NCBI RefSeq assembly: GCF_030815485.1
Contig: NZ_JAUSWV010000002.1
Span: forward strand, 2,418,001-2,482,000
Length of the DNA stretch: 64,000 nt
Direction of reading: 5' to 3'
DNA from: Streptomyces rishiriensis
Lineage (GTDB): Bacteria > Actinomycetota > Actinomycetes > Streptomycetales > Streptomycetaceae
The notes under the pieces were generated by a model. That model had not been told where the DNA came from. It ran no database searches and saw nothing but the letters and a program-made list of their open reading frames with translations. This document shows, one piece after another, positions 34,444 to 41,254 of the stretch (the stretch's first letter is position 1; every line of letters begins with the position of its first letter). The translations under genes were made by a program, and so were the position numbers.

Positions 34444-34722
34444 TCATCCCGGGATCAGGCCGTCGTCGCTCAGCATCTGCCGTACCTCGTCCAGGCTCGC
34501 GTCCGGGGCCGGGAGGATCAGTTCCGAGGGTTCCAGGGCGTCGTCCGGCAGCCGGTCGCCGAGGCGGCGGACGGCGTCCAGGAGGGCGCCGAGGGTGCGG
34601 TGGAAGCCGTCCTCGTCGCCGCTCTCCATCTCCGCGAGCAGCTCGTCGTCCAGCGTGTTCAGTTCGACGAGATGGGAGTCGGCCAGTTGCCACTGACCCT
34701 CCCCCATGATCCGTACGATCAT
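34444..34722 (-). CDS. pspAA: PspA-associated protein PspAA
   Basis: 92 residues starting MIVRIMGEGQWQL, with the DLDELDE-like charged middle and the C-terminal DEVRQMLSDDGLIPG, the layout of PspAA-domain proteins found beside actinobacterial pspA. It has no membrane helix and probably binds PspA or links it to membrane partners. It lies 38 bases downstream of pspA in the same direction, so co-transcription is likely. Confidence 0.88.
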   Translation of the reverse strand: MIVRIMGEGQWQLADSHLVELNTLDDELLAEMESGDEDGFHRTLGALLDAVRRLGDRLPDDALEPSELILPAPDASLDEVRQMLSDDGLIPG

Positions 34723-34760
34723 GTCGCCCTCCTCGGCTCCGGTCCGTCCCCGGCGCCGGG

Positions 34761-35588
34761 CTACTGCTTGTCGAAGCGCGGGGTGTCCTGTGGCTGCTGC
34801 TGGGACTGCGACTGGCTCGTGCCGCCTTCGATGGCCTGCTGGCCGGCCGAGCTTCCTCCCCCAGAGCCAATGGCCTGGGAGGTGCCCCCAGCGAGCTCGG
34901 CCTTCATGCGCTGCAGTTCCAGCTCTACATCCGTACCACCGGAGAGCCGGTCCAGCTCGGCCTGGAGGTCGTCCTTCGCGATGCCCGTCGGGTCGTCCAG
35001 CGCGCCGGACGCCATGAGCTCGTCGAGAGCGCCCGCACGGGCCTGGAGCTGGGCGGTCTTGTCCTCGGCCCGCTGAATGGCCAGGCCGACGTCGCCCATC
35101 TCCTCGGAGATGCCGGAGAAGGCCTCGCCGATGCGGGTCTGCGCCTGGGCGGCGGTGTAGGTGGCCTTGATGGTCTCCTTCTTCGTACGGAAGGCGTCCA
35201 CCTTGGCCTGGAGGCGCTGGGCCGCGAGGGTGAGCTTCTCCTCCTCGCCCTGGAGCGTGGAGTGCTGCGTCTCGAGGTCGGTGACCTGCTGCTGGAGGGC
35301 CGCCCGGCGGGAGAGCGCCTCGCGGGCGAGGTCCTCACGGCCGAGGGCGAGCGCCTTGCGGCCCTGGTCCTCCAGCTTGGAGGACTGCGACTGCAACTGG
35401 TTCAGCTGGAGTTCGAGGCGCTTGCGCGAGGTCGCGACGTCGGCGACGCCGCGGCGGACCTTCTGCAGGAGCTCCAGCTGTTTCTGATACGAGTAGTCGA
35501 GGGTTTCGCGCGGGTCCTCGGCCCGGTCAAGGGCCTTGTTCGCCTTCGCGCGGAAGATCATCCCCATACGCTTCATGACACCGCTCAT
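34761..35588 (-). CDS. pspA: phage-shock protein A (PspA/IM30 family)
   Basis: 275 residues from ATG 35588 (MSGVMKRMGMIFR); the upstream frame is not family-like. A helical coiled coil rich in Gln, Lys and Glu covers residues ~15-225, with the DRAEDPRETLDYSYQKQ segment typical of PspA. PspA oligomers bind stressed membranes and limit proton leakage. The C-terminus (residues ~225-275) is a Gly/Ser/Gln-rich tail partly encoded by a hairpin repeat (34855-34882). A paired inverted repeat (35747-35770) lies upstream, between it and the divergent DUF3043 gene. Confidence 0.93.
   Translation of the reverse strand: MSGVMKRMGMIFRAKANKALDRAEDPRETLDYSYQKQLELLQKVRRGVADVATSRKRLELQLNQLQSQSSKLEDQGRKALALGREDLAREALSRRAALQQQVTDLETQHSTLQGEEEKLTLAAQRLQAKVDAFRTKKETIKATYTAAQAQTRIGEAFSGISEEMGDVGLAIQRAEDKTAQLQARAGALDELMASGALDDPTGIAKDDLQAELDRLSGGTDVELELQRMKAELAGGTSQAIGSGGGSSAGQQAIEGGTSQSQSQQQPQDTPRFDKQ
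34855..34882. repeat. hairpin repeat inside the pspA tail
   Basis: CCTC, CCAG and GCC (34855-34868) pair with GGC, CTGG and GAGG (34872-34882), with two small bulges. The sequence resembles, from memory, a common Streptomyces intergenic palindrome, yet here it is read as part of PspA (GGTSQAIGSGGGSS). This suggests insertion of a mobile-like repeat in frame. Confidence 0.4.
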
Positions 35589-35746
35589 GGGCTTCGCGCG
35601 CCCCCTTCTGACGTCCAGCTCCAGCTCTGCGACAGAACCCACAGTACGGGCCCTGCATCCATTGACGCACTGTTCGGGGACGGATGCGCTCATCCCCAAG
35701 GACGACTGACCAAGACGTTGCTCCGGCCTGGGGAGTAGGTGACCTT

Positions 35747-35770
35747 CAGGGTGAACGTCAGGTCACCCTG
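35747..35770. promoter_or_regulatory. inverted repeat upstream of pspA / DUF3043 gene
   Basis: CAGGGTGA (35747-35754) and TCACCCTG (35763-35770) are perfect eight-base arms around acgtcagg. An overlapping pair GGTGACC/GGTCACC (35738-35744, 35761-35767) adds symmetry. The site is ~160 bases before the pspA start and ~115 before the divergent gene, so either could be controlled. Confidence 0.45.
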
Positions 35771-35872
35771 CGCCCGCTCTTTCCCGGTCCTGTCCCAGTC
35801 TGTCCCCTCTGAAGACGACTGGTGTTGCCGGATCGTTCCCCTTCGGGCTGGGGTCCATGCCCGCGAGCGCTT

Positions 35873-35878
35873 ACCCTT
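35873..35878 (+). promoter_or_regulatory. -10 box of a leaderless transcript for the DUF3043 gene
   Basis: TACCCT ends seven bases before the GTG at 35886, with no ribosome site between, as in leaderless actinobacterial mRNAs. Confidence 0.35.
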
Positions 35879-35885
35879 GGGTTTT

Positions 35886-36482
35886 GTGTTCCGTAGCCGT
35901 GCCAAGGAAGAGAAGGCCCCCGCCGACAAGGCCGTGGTGACCGACTCCATGCAGCCCCGTGACCCGCAGGCCAAGAAGGGCAGGCCCACGCCCAAGCGCA
36001 GTGAGGCCCAGTCCCAGCGCCGCAGTGTCGCCAACACCTCCATGTCCCGCAAGGAGGCCTCCAAGCGTCAGCGCGACGAGCGCCGCGCCCAGATGGACAG
36101 GCAGCGCCAGGCGCTGGCCGGCGGTGACGAGCGTTATCTGCCGGTCCGCGACAAGGGCCCGGTCCGCAAGTTCGCGCGCGAGTTCATCGACTCCCGGTTC
36201 AACGTGGCGGAGTTCTTCCTGCCGATGGCCGTGGTCATCCTGGTGCTCAGCATGGTGCGGGTGGGCTCGCTGCAGACCATCGCGCTGCTGCTGTGGCTGG
36301 TCGTGATCGTGCTGATCGTGCTGGACTCGTTCGTCACGAGCTTCCGGCTGCGCAAGCAGCTCGCCGAGCGCTTCCCCGACCAGAACCGGCGGGGCGCGGT
36401 GGCCTACGCGCTGATGCGGTCCCTGCAGATGCGTCGGCTCCGGCTGCCCAAGCCGCAGATCAAGCGCGGAGCGCGGCCCTGA
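35886..36482 (+). CDS. DUF3043 membrane protein
   Basis: 198 residues from the GTG at 35886 (MFRSRAKEEK). The first ~100 residues are very basic and charged (KKGRPTPKRSEAQSQRR, RKEASKRQRDERR), followed by RKFAREFIDSRFNVAEFFLP and two membrane helices (MAVVILVLSMV and LLLWLVVIVLIVLDSF). The end is again basic (QMRRLRLPKPQIKRG). This matches actinobacterial DUF3043 proteins, whose function is unknown. It is divergent from pspA and overlaps or abuts the methyltransferase gene. Confidence 0.85.
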   Translation: MFRSRAKEEKAPADKAVVTDSMQPRDPQAKKGRPTPKRSEAQSQRRSVANTSMSRKEASKRQRDERRAQMDRQRQALAGGDERYLPVRDKGPVRKFAREFIDSRFNVAEFFLPMAVVILVLSMVRVGSLQTIALLLWLVVIVLIVLDSFVTSFRLRKQLAERFPDQNRRGAVAYALMRSLQMRRLRLPKPQIKRGARP

Positions 36483-37276
36483 GCACTGCGGCTTTCTCCG
36501 GGGGGGCGGCCGCGGCCTGGTTGAACAGGCTGGGCGGGCTGCGTGACGTCGTACGACAGGAGCTGGTGGCCCGGCAGCTCGACGAGCAGATAACGGGGCG
36601 CTACCCGGTCGGGCAGCGGCTGCGGGTGCTCGACGTGGGCATGGGCCAGGGCACGCAGGCGCTGCGGCTGGCCCGGCTCGGGCACCAGGTGACCGGGCTC
36701 GAGCGGGACGCGACGATGATCGCCGCGGCCCGGGAGGCGCTGTGCGGCGAGCCCGAGGGCATCCGGGAGCGGATGCGGATCATCGAGGGCGACGGCCGGG
36801 ACACCGGGGTGCACTTTCTGCCCGGCAGTTTCGACGTGGTGCTGTGCCACGGCGTGCTGATGTACGTCGAGGAGCCGGACGCGCTCCTCGCCGGGCTCGG
36901 GCGGATGCTGGCCCCGGGCGGGCTGCTGTCGCTGCTCGTGCGCAACGCGGACGCCCTGGCCATGCGGCCGGGCCTGTCCGGCGACTGGACGGGCGCGCTC
37001 GACGCCTTCGACACCGTCACCTACCGCAACCGGCTGGGGCTCGACGTACGGGCGGACCGGCTGGCGGTGCTGACCGACGCGCTGGCCGGGATCGGGGCGC
37101 CGCTCCAGGCCTGGTACGGCGTGCGGGTCTTCACGGACACGGCGGCGGACGGGGCGGAGATCCCGCAGGACCCGCAGCAGCGGGAGAGTCTGCTGTCCGC
37201 CGAGGAGCGGGCCGGGCGGACCGACCCCTACCGGCAGGTGGCGGCGCTGCTGCATCTGTGCGGGGTGCGCGGCTGA
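36479..37276 (+). CDS. class I SAM-dependent methyltransferase
   Basis: About 265 residues. The SAM-binding glycine motif is LRVLDVGMGQGTQALRLA, the acidic residue after strand 2 is in VTGLERD, and motif IV is FDVVLCHGVLMYVEEP. It is soluble and the substrate is unknown. The start is unclear: a CTG at 36479 overlaps the upstream stop as CTGA and keeps a conserved-looking STAAFSGG start. The first standard alternative is TTG at 36521 (MNRLGGLRDV). It is probably co-transcribed with the DUF3043 gene. Confidence 0.85.
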   Translation: MSTAAFSGGAAAAWLNRLGGLRDVVRQELVARQLDEQITGRYPVGQRLRVLDVGMGQGTQALRLARLGHQVTGLERDATMIAAAREALCGEPEGIRERMRIIEGDGRDTGVHFLPGSFDVVLCHGVLMYVEEPDALLAGLGRMLAPGGLLSLLVRNADALAMRPGLSGDWTGALDAFDTVTYRNRLGLDVRADRLAVLTDALAGIGAPLQAWYGVRVFTDTAADGAEIPQDPQQRESLLSAEERAGRTDPYRQVAALLHLCGVRG

Positions 37277-37351
37277 GCCGGACCGGCGTTCTTCACTCGT
37301 CCGGGTGAGCGGTGGCCGGGGTGGCCGTGCGGCGACCACCCCGACGGAGGG

Positions 37352-37564
37352 CTACGCCTCGTTCGCGTGGAGGCTCATCGGGCCGTAGATCTCGGTGGAG
37401 TCCTCGAAGAGCCGTACCTGGTCCGCGCCGCCTTCGAGGAGGTCCTTCCACACTTCCCCGATCCAGGACTCGGCGTCCCCCTGCGTGGTGAACTCCTCGG
37501 GCTCTACCGCTGGTTGGACCTCCGTCCCGTCGGCCTTCTCGAACCGCCACGTCCATGCCGCCAT
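37352..37564 (-). CDS. small conserved protein of unknown function
   Basis: 70 residues from ATG 37564, with GGGAGG five bases upstream. The sequence is acidic with several tryptophans (MAAWTWRFEKADG, AESWIGEVWKDLLEGGADQV, ending YGPMSLHANEA). No signal peptide or helix is present. I recognise it as a short protein widely kept in Streptomyces, without known function. A 12-bp hairpin lies in its upstream region (37595-37624). Confidence 0.78.
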   Translation of the reverse strand: MAAWTWRFEKADGTEVQPAVEPEEFTTQGDAESWIGEVWKDLLEGGADQVRLFEDSTEIYGPMSLHANEA

Positions 37565-37594
37565 GTACGCCTCCCAGCTGTGACCACGTGCAGA

Positions 37595-37624
37595 GCAGAA
37601 GCCGGATCTTGGTCCGGCTTCTGC
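37595..37624. other. perfect hairpin between divergent genes
   Basis: GCAGAAGCCGGA (37595-37606) pairs with TCCGGCTTCTGC (37613-37624) around a six-base loop. It looks like a terminator, yet it lies upstream of both divergent genes (37564 minus, 37679 plus). It may be a 5'-leader attenuator for the small gene or a barrier between promoters. Confidence 0.6.
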
Positions 37625-37678
37625 TGTGCAGCCTAGTCTGGTGCGCAAGACCTGGTCGGACACGCGAAAATCAGCTCC

Positions 37679-38902
37679 GTGGAAGTCACTCTGCTCGGTA
37701 CCGGCGCCCCCGCGGGCCTGCCCCGCCCCGACTGCTCCTGCGCCGTGTGCGCGACCTCGCTCGGGGCCGACGCGCGGGCGGCGACCGCGCTGCTCGTGGA
37801 CGGGGCCCTGTTGCTCGATCTGACGCCGGGTGCGGCGTTCGCGGCCGCGCGGGCCGGACATTCGCTGGGCGGGGTGCGGCAGGTGATGCTGACGCACCCG
37901 CACGACGGCCCCCCGGTGGAGGTGCCGGCCGGGCTGCCGCAGCCCGGCCGGGTGCCGGACGGGCGGGAGTCGACGCTGGTGACGGGGCATCGGGTGCGGG
38001 CGGTGGCGATGGACGCGCCCGGCACCGGGTACGCGGTGACCGGCCCGGCCGGGCAGCGGCTGCTGTACCTGCCGCCCGGGGGCGCGCCGGCCGGCCTGGA
38101 GGAGGGGACGGGATCCGCCGAGCGGTACGACATGGTCCTGATGGATCTGGTGGGACGCCCGGACGCACTGGCGAAGCTGCGGGCGGTGGGCGCGGTGGGC
38201 CCGACGACCGACGTGGTCGCCGTCCACCTGGACCATGGCGTGCCGCCGGGCGCGGAGTTGCGGCGGCGGCTCGCGGCGGCCGGGGCGCGGGCGGTGCCGG
38301 ACGGGTCGACTCTGGTGGTGGGGGTGTACGAGGACGTGCCGGACGTGTCACGGCGGACGCTGGTGCTGGGCGGCGCCCGGTCGGGGAAGTCGGTGGAGGC
38401 CGAGCGGCGGCTGGAGCCCTTCCCGGACGTGCTGTACGTCGCCACGGGCGGGACCCGCGGCGGCGACACCGAGTGGGCGTCCCGGGTCGCCGCGCACCGC
38501 GACCGGCGGCCGGGGTCGTGGCGGACCGCGGAGACCTGCGACCTCGTGCCGCCGCTGGCGCAGGACGGCGCCCCGCTGCTGATCGACTGTCTGTCGCTAT
38601 GGCTGACGGACGTCATGGACTCCGTCGGGGCGTGGGACGACGCGCAGTGGGCGGACGGCGGCGAACGGGCGCTGCGCGCGCGGGTGGCGGAACTGGCGGA
38701 GGCGGTGCGCTCGGCCCGGCGGACCGTCGTCCTGGTCTCCAACGAGGTGGGTTCGGGGATCGTGCCGGCCACGGCGTCGGGCCGGCGGTACCGGGACGAG
38801 CTGGGGCGGCTGAACGCGGCCGTGGCCGCCGAGTGCGAGGAGGTGGTCCTGGTGGTGGCCGGCCAGGCGCTGGTGCTGCGGGGACCGGCGGCCGGCGGCT
38901 GA
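37679..38902 (+). CDS. cobU: CobU (adenosylcobinamide kinase/guanylyltransferase) fused to a metallo-hydrolase-like domain
   Basis: 407 residues. The C-terminal half (~222-407) is CobU: P-loop LVLGGARSGKSVEAE, LYVATGG, HRDRRP with the guanylated histidine region, and DCLSLWLTD. It phosphorylates adenosylcobinamide and adds GMP during late B12 assembly. The N-terminal half begins MEVTLLGTGAPAGLPRPDCSC, as in metallo-beta-lactamase/PhnP-type hydrolases. Its HxHxDH site is broken (THPHDGPP), so metal-dependent catalysis there is doubtful. CobT and CobS follow at 39977 and 44629, completing the nucleotide-loop pathway. Confidence 0.92.
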   Translation: MEVTLLGTGAPAGLPRPDCSCAVCATSLGADARAATALLVDGALLLDLTPGAAFAAARAGHSLGGVRQVMLTHPHDGPPVEVPAGLPQPGRVPDGRESTLVTGHRVRAVAMDAPGTGYAVTGPAGQRLLYLPPGGAPAGLEEGTGSAERYDMVLMDLVGRPDALAKLRAVGAVGPTTDVVAVHLDHGVPPGAELRRRLAAAGARAVPDGSTLVVGVYEDVPDVSRRTLVLGGARSGKSVEAERRLEPFPDVLYVATGGTRGGDTEWASRVAAHRDRRPGSWRTAETCDLVPPLAQDGAPLLIDCLSLWLTDVMDSVGAWDDAQWADGGERALRARVAELAEAVRSARRTVVLVSNEVGSGIVPATASGRRYRDELGRLNAAVAAECEEVVLVVAGQALVLRGPAAGG

Positions 38903-38906
38903 CCGT

Positions 38907-39815
38907 TCAGTCGGTTCGGTTCCTGCGCGCGATGACCTGGTACGCGTTCGAGAAGCGTGTCCGGCGCAGGGCCGGGGCGAGCAGGTGGTCGAGTACGGCG
39001 GCCAGGGCGGTCAGCGGTCCGGCCGTCCGGCGCAGCCGGGTCCTGTTCAGGTAGAGCGAGGCCGCCGTCGCCAGGTCGCGCGGGGCGTGCGGCGTCCGGC
39101 GGTCCGTCGCGACGATCTCGCAGCCCCGGGCCTCGAGCTCGGCCCGGAGGTTGGCCAGCGGGATCAGGTGCAGGTGGCGGGGCTGGTCGTAGGAGCGCCA
39201 CCACTTGCCCAGGACGGCCGCGGACGCGCTGGAGGGGTCCGGGAGCTGCACGAGGAGGTGGCCGCCCGGCCGCAGGGCCGTCAGCGCCGCCGCCAGTTCC
39301 CGCCTCGGGTCCCGGGTGTGTTCCAGGTGGTGGAGCATGCTGACCACGTCGTAACGGCCGCGCAGCCGGGACAGGACCTCCGGGGCCGTCAATCGGCCCA
39401 GGTGGGCCTCGTCGAGCCGGCCCACCGCTCTCGCCCGCTCCACCCTCGGGGTCGGATCCACCCCGTCGAACGCGGTGTAGGTGAACAGTTCCCTCGCCAC
39501 CGCCGGGAAGGCCGCGTCCCCCGTGCCCACGTCCAGCCAGCTCTCCGGCTCGGGGAAGGGCAGCATCGCCCGGGCGGTCGCCCTGAGGTGCCCGGGGTCC
39601 GGTCGTTCCTCTCCCTCGGTGCCGTACAGCGCCAGACCGGCGGCGGTCAGGCGGGGGTTCTGGAAGGCGTGCGCGCAGTCCCGGCACTCGTCGACGACGA
39701 AGGTGCCCGGCCTGCGGTGGCGCAGGTCCGGTGCGCGCAGGCGGGTGCGCAGGCGCTTCGAGCCGCACCAGGGGCAGTCGTCTCGGCGCGGCTCGTGGAC
39801 GGGCCTGGGGGGCAT
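38907..39815 (-). CDS. zinc-ribbon plus SAM-dependent methyltransferase
   Basis: 302 residues from ATG 39815, chosen because GGAG lies six bases upstream (an ATG at 39836 lacks one). An N-terminal zinc-ribbon CPWCG...CRDCAHAF (~residues 14-45) precedes a Methyltransf_23-type domain with WLDVGTGDAAFPAVARE and the motif YDVVSMLHHLEHTRDP. It ends in a basic helix region. Such proteins often act in sugar or lipid glycan modification, but the substrate is unknown. It is inserted between cobU and cobT on the opposite strand. Confidence 0.83.
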   Translation of the reverse strand: MPPRPVHEPRRDDCPWCGSKRLRTRLRAPDLRHRRPGTFVVDECRDCAHAFQNPRLTAAGLALYGTEGEERPDPGHLRATARAMLPFPEPESWLDVGTGDAAFPAVARELFTYTAFDGVDPTPRVERARAVGRLDEAHLGRLTAPEVLSRLRGRYDVVSMLHHLEHTRDPRRELAAALTALRPGGHLLVQLPDPSSASAAVLGKWWRSYDQPRHLHLIPLANLRAELEARGCEIVATDRRTPHAPRDLATAASLYLNRTRLRRTAGPLTALAAVLDHLLAPALRRTRFSNAYQVIARRNRTD

Positions 39816-39963
39816 GAGCGGCTCCGGGGATGACATCGGGAACGAACGACGAGACGAACGACAATTAGCGTCAAAACGGAACGTATGGGATACCGATCTT
39901 GGGTGCAATGACGTCACGCGGGTGTGGTGGCGATGTGGCGCGGATCCGTTCGATCGGTGCCGG

Positions 39964-39969
39964 TACTGT
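39964..39969 (+). promoter_or_regulatory. -10 box of a leaderless cobT transcript
   Basis: TACTGT ends seven bases ahead of the ATG at 39977, and no ribosome site is present, so transcription should begin at the start codon. Confidence 0.55.
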
Positions 39970-39976
39970 TCGGCGA

Positions 39977-41182
39977 ATGAGCTCGCTTAATCTCGACGAC
40001 TTCACCGATCTGATCGAGCGCCCCGACGGTGGGGTGCGTCGCGACGCGGAGGCGCGCCGGGGACGTCAGATCGTGCCGCCCGGATCGCTGGGGCGGCTGG
40101 ACGACCTGGGTGAGTGGCTGGCGGCGGCACAGGGCTCGGCTCCCGTGCGGCCGGTCGAGCGGCCGCGGGTGGTGCTCTTCGCCGGCGACCACGGCATCGC
40201 CGAGCTCGGCGTCTCCGCCCGACCGGCGGGCAGCGCCTCGGAGTTGGTGCGCGAGGTCATCGAGGGCGGCCGTCCGGTCTCCGTGCTCGCCCGCCGTCTC
40301 GGCGTACCCGTGCGCGTCGTGGACATGGCGCTGGACTGCGATCCGGACCTGTTCCCCGAGGACGTCGTACGGCACCGGGTGCGGCGCGGCAGCGGCCGTA
40401 TCGACATCGAGGACGCGCTGACGCTGGAGGAGGCCGAGGCGGCCTTCCGGGCGGGCGTGGCCGTCGCGGACGAGGAGGCCGACTCCGGAACCGACCTGGT
40501 CGTGCTCGGCGACATCAGTGTCGGCGGGACGACGGCCGCGGGCGCCCTGGTGGCCGCGCTGTGCGGAACCGACGCGTCCGTGGTGACCGGGCGGGGCGGC
40601 GAGGCGATCGACGACCTGGCGTGGATGCGCAAGTGCGCGGCGGTCCGGGACGCGCTCAGGCGGGCGCGGCCGGTGCTCGGGGAGCAGTTGCAGCTGCTGG
40701 CGACGGTGGGCGGCGCCGACCTCGCCGCCATGACGGGCTTTCTGCTCCAGTGCGCCGTACGGAAGTTGCCCGTCGTGCTGGACGGCGTGGTGGCGGCCGC
40801 CTGCGCGCTCGTCGGACAGCGGGTCGCGTTCCGGGCGCCGGACTGGTGGCTGGCCGCGCACAAGAGCGGTGAACCGGGACAGGCGAAGGCACTCGACCGG
40901 ATGGCCCTGGAGCCGCTCCTCGACCAGGGCGTGAAGGTCGGGGAGGGCGCCGGAGCCCTGCTCGCGCTCCCGCTGGTGCAGGCCGCCGCCGCCCTGGCGG
41001 CGGAACTCCCCGAGAAGCCGGAAGAGGCCGAGGCGGTCGAGGCGGTCGAGGCGGTCGAGGGATCCGACGCTTCCGGGACTCCCGAGACCTCGGAGGCTTC
41101 CGGGGTGTCCGCGACTTCCGAGGTGTCCGCAGCTTCCGAGGTGTCCGCCGGGCAGCAGGAGAAGAAGCAGGAAACGGAGTAG
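39977..41182 (+). CDS. cobT: nicotinate-nucleotide-dimethylbenzimidazole phosphoribosyltransferase
   Basis: 401 residues from ATG 39977. CobT activates dimethylbenzimidazole to alpha-ribazole phosphate for the lower ligand of B12. Signatures include PPGSLGRLDDLGEWLA, VVLFAGDHGIAELGVSA, GDISVGGTTAAGAL, and the late catalytic glutamate segment DQGVKVGEGAGALLALPLV. The last ~55 residues are an acidic Glu/Ala/Val then Ser/Glu-rich tail (EAVEAVEAVE, SEVSAASEVSAG), not part of the fold and built from short DNA repeats. It has its own leaderless-type promoter. Confidence 0.95.
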   Translation: MSSLNLDDFTDLIERPDGGVRRDAEARRGRQIVPPGSLGRLDDLGEWLAAAQGSAPVRPVERPRVVLFAGDHGIAELGVSARPAGSASELVREVIEGGRPVSVLARRLGVPVRVVDMALDCDPDLFPEDVVRHRVRRGSGRIDIEDALTLEEAEAAFRAGVAVADEEADSGTDLVVLGDISVGGTTAAGALVAALCGTDASVVTGRGGEAIDDLAWMRKCAAVRDALRRARPVLGEQLQLLATVGGADLAAMTGFLLQCAVRKLPVVLDGVVAAACALVGQRVAFRAPDWWLAAHKSGEPGQAKALDRMALEPLLDQGVKVGEGAGALLALPLVQAAAALAAELPEKPEEAEAVEAVEAVEGSDASGTPETSEASGVSATSEVSAASEVSAGQQEKKQETE

Positions 41183-41240
41183 CGAAGCGGCTTAAAGGGA
41201 CAGGCGGCTCCAAAAGAGCGGATTCCCGGAAGTGCACCCA

Positions 41241-41246
41241 TATGAT
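41241..41246 (+). promoter_or_regulatory. -10 box of a leaderless transcript for the DUF2156 gene
   Basis: TATGAT ends eight bases ahead of the ATG at 41255 with no ribosome site. The preceding 70 bases after cobT are relatively AT-rich and suit a promoter. Confidence 0.5.
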
Positions 41247-41254
41247 CACCGCTC

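Noticed and set aside
37565..37678. Cobalamin riboswitch before cobU
   Set aside because: The region lacks the B12-box core and is too short for the aptamer; it holds only a 12-bp hairpin.
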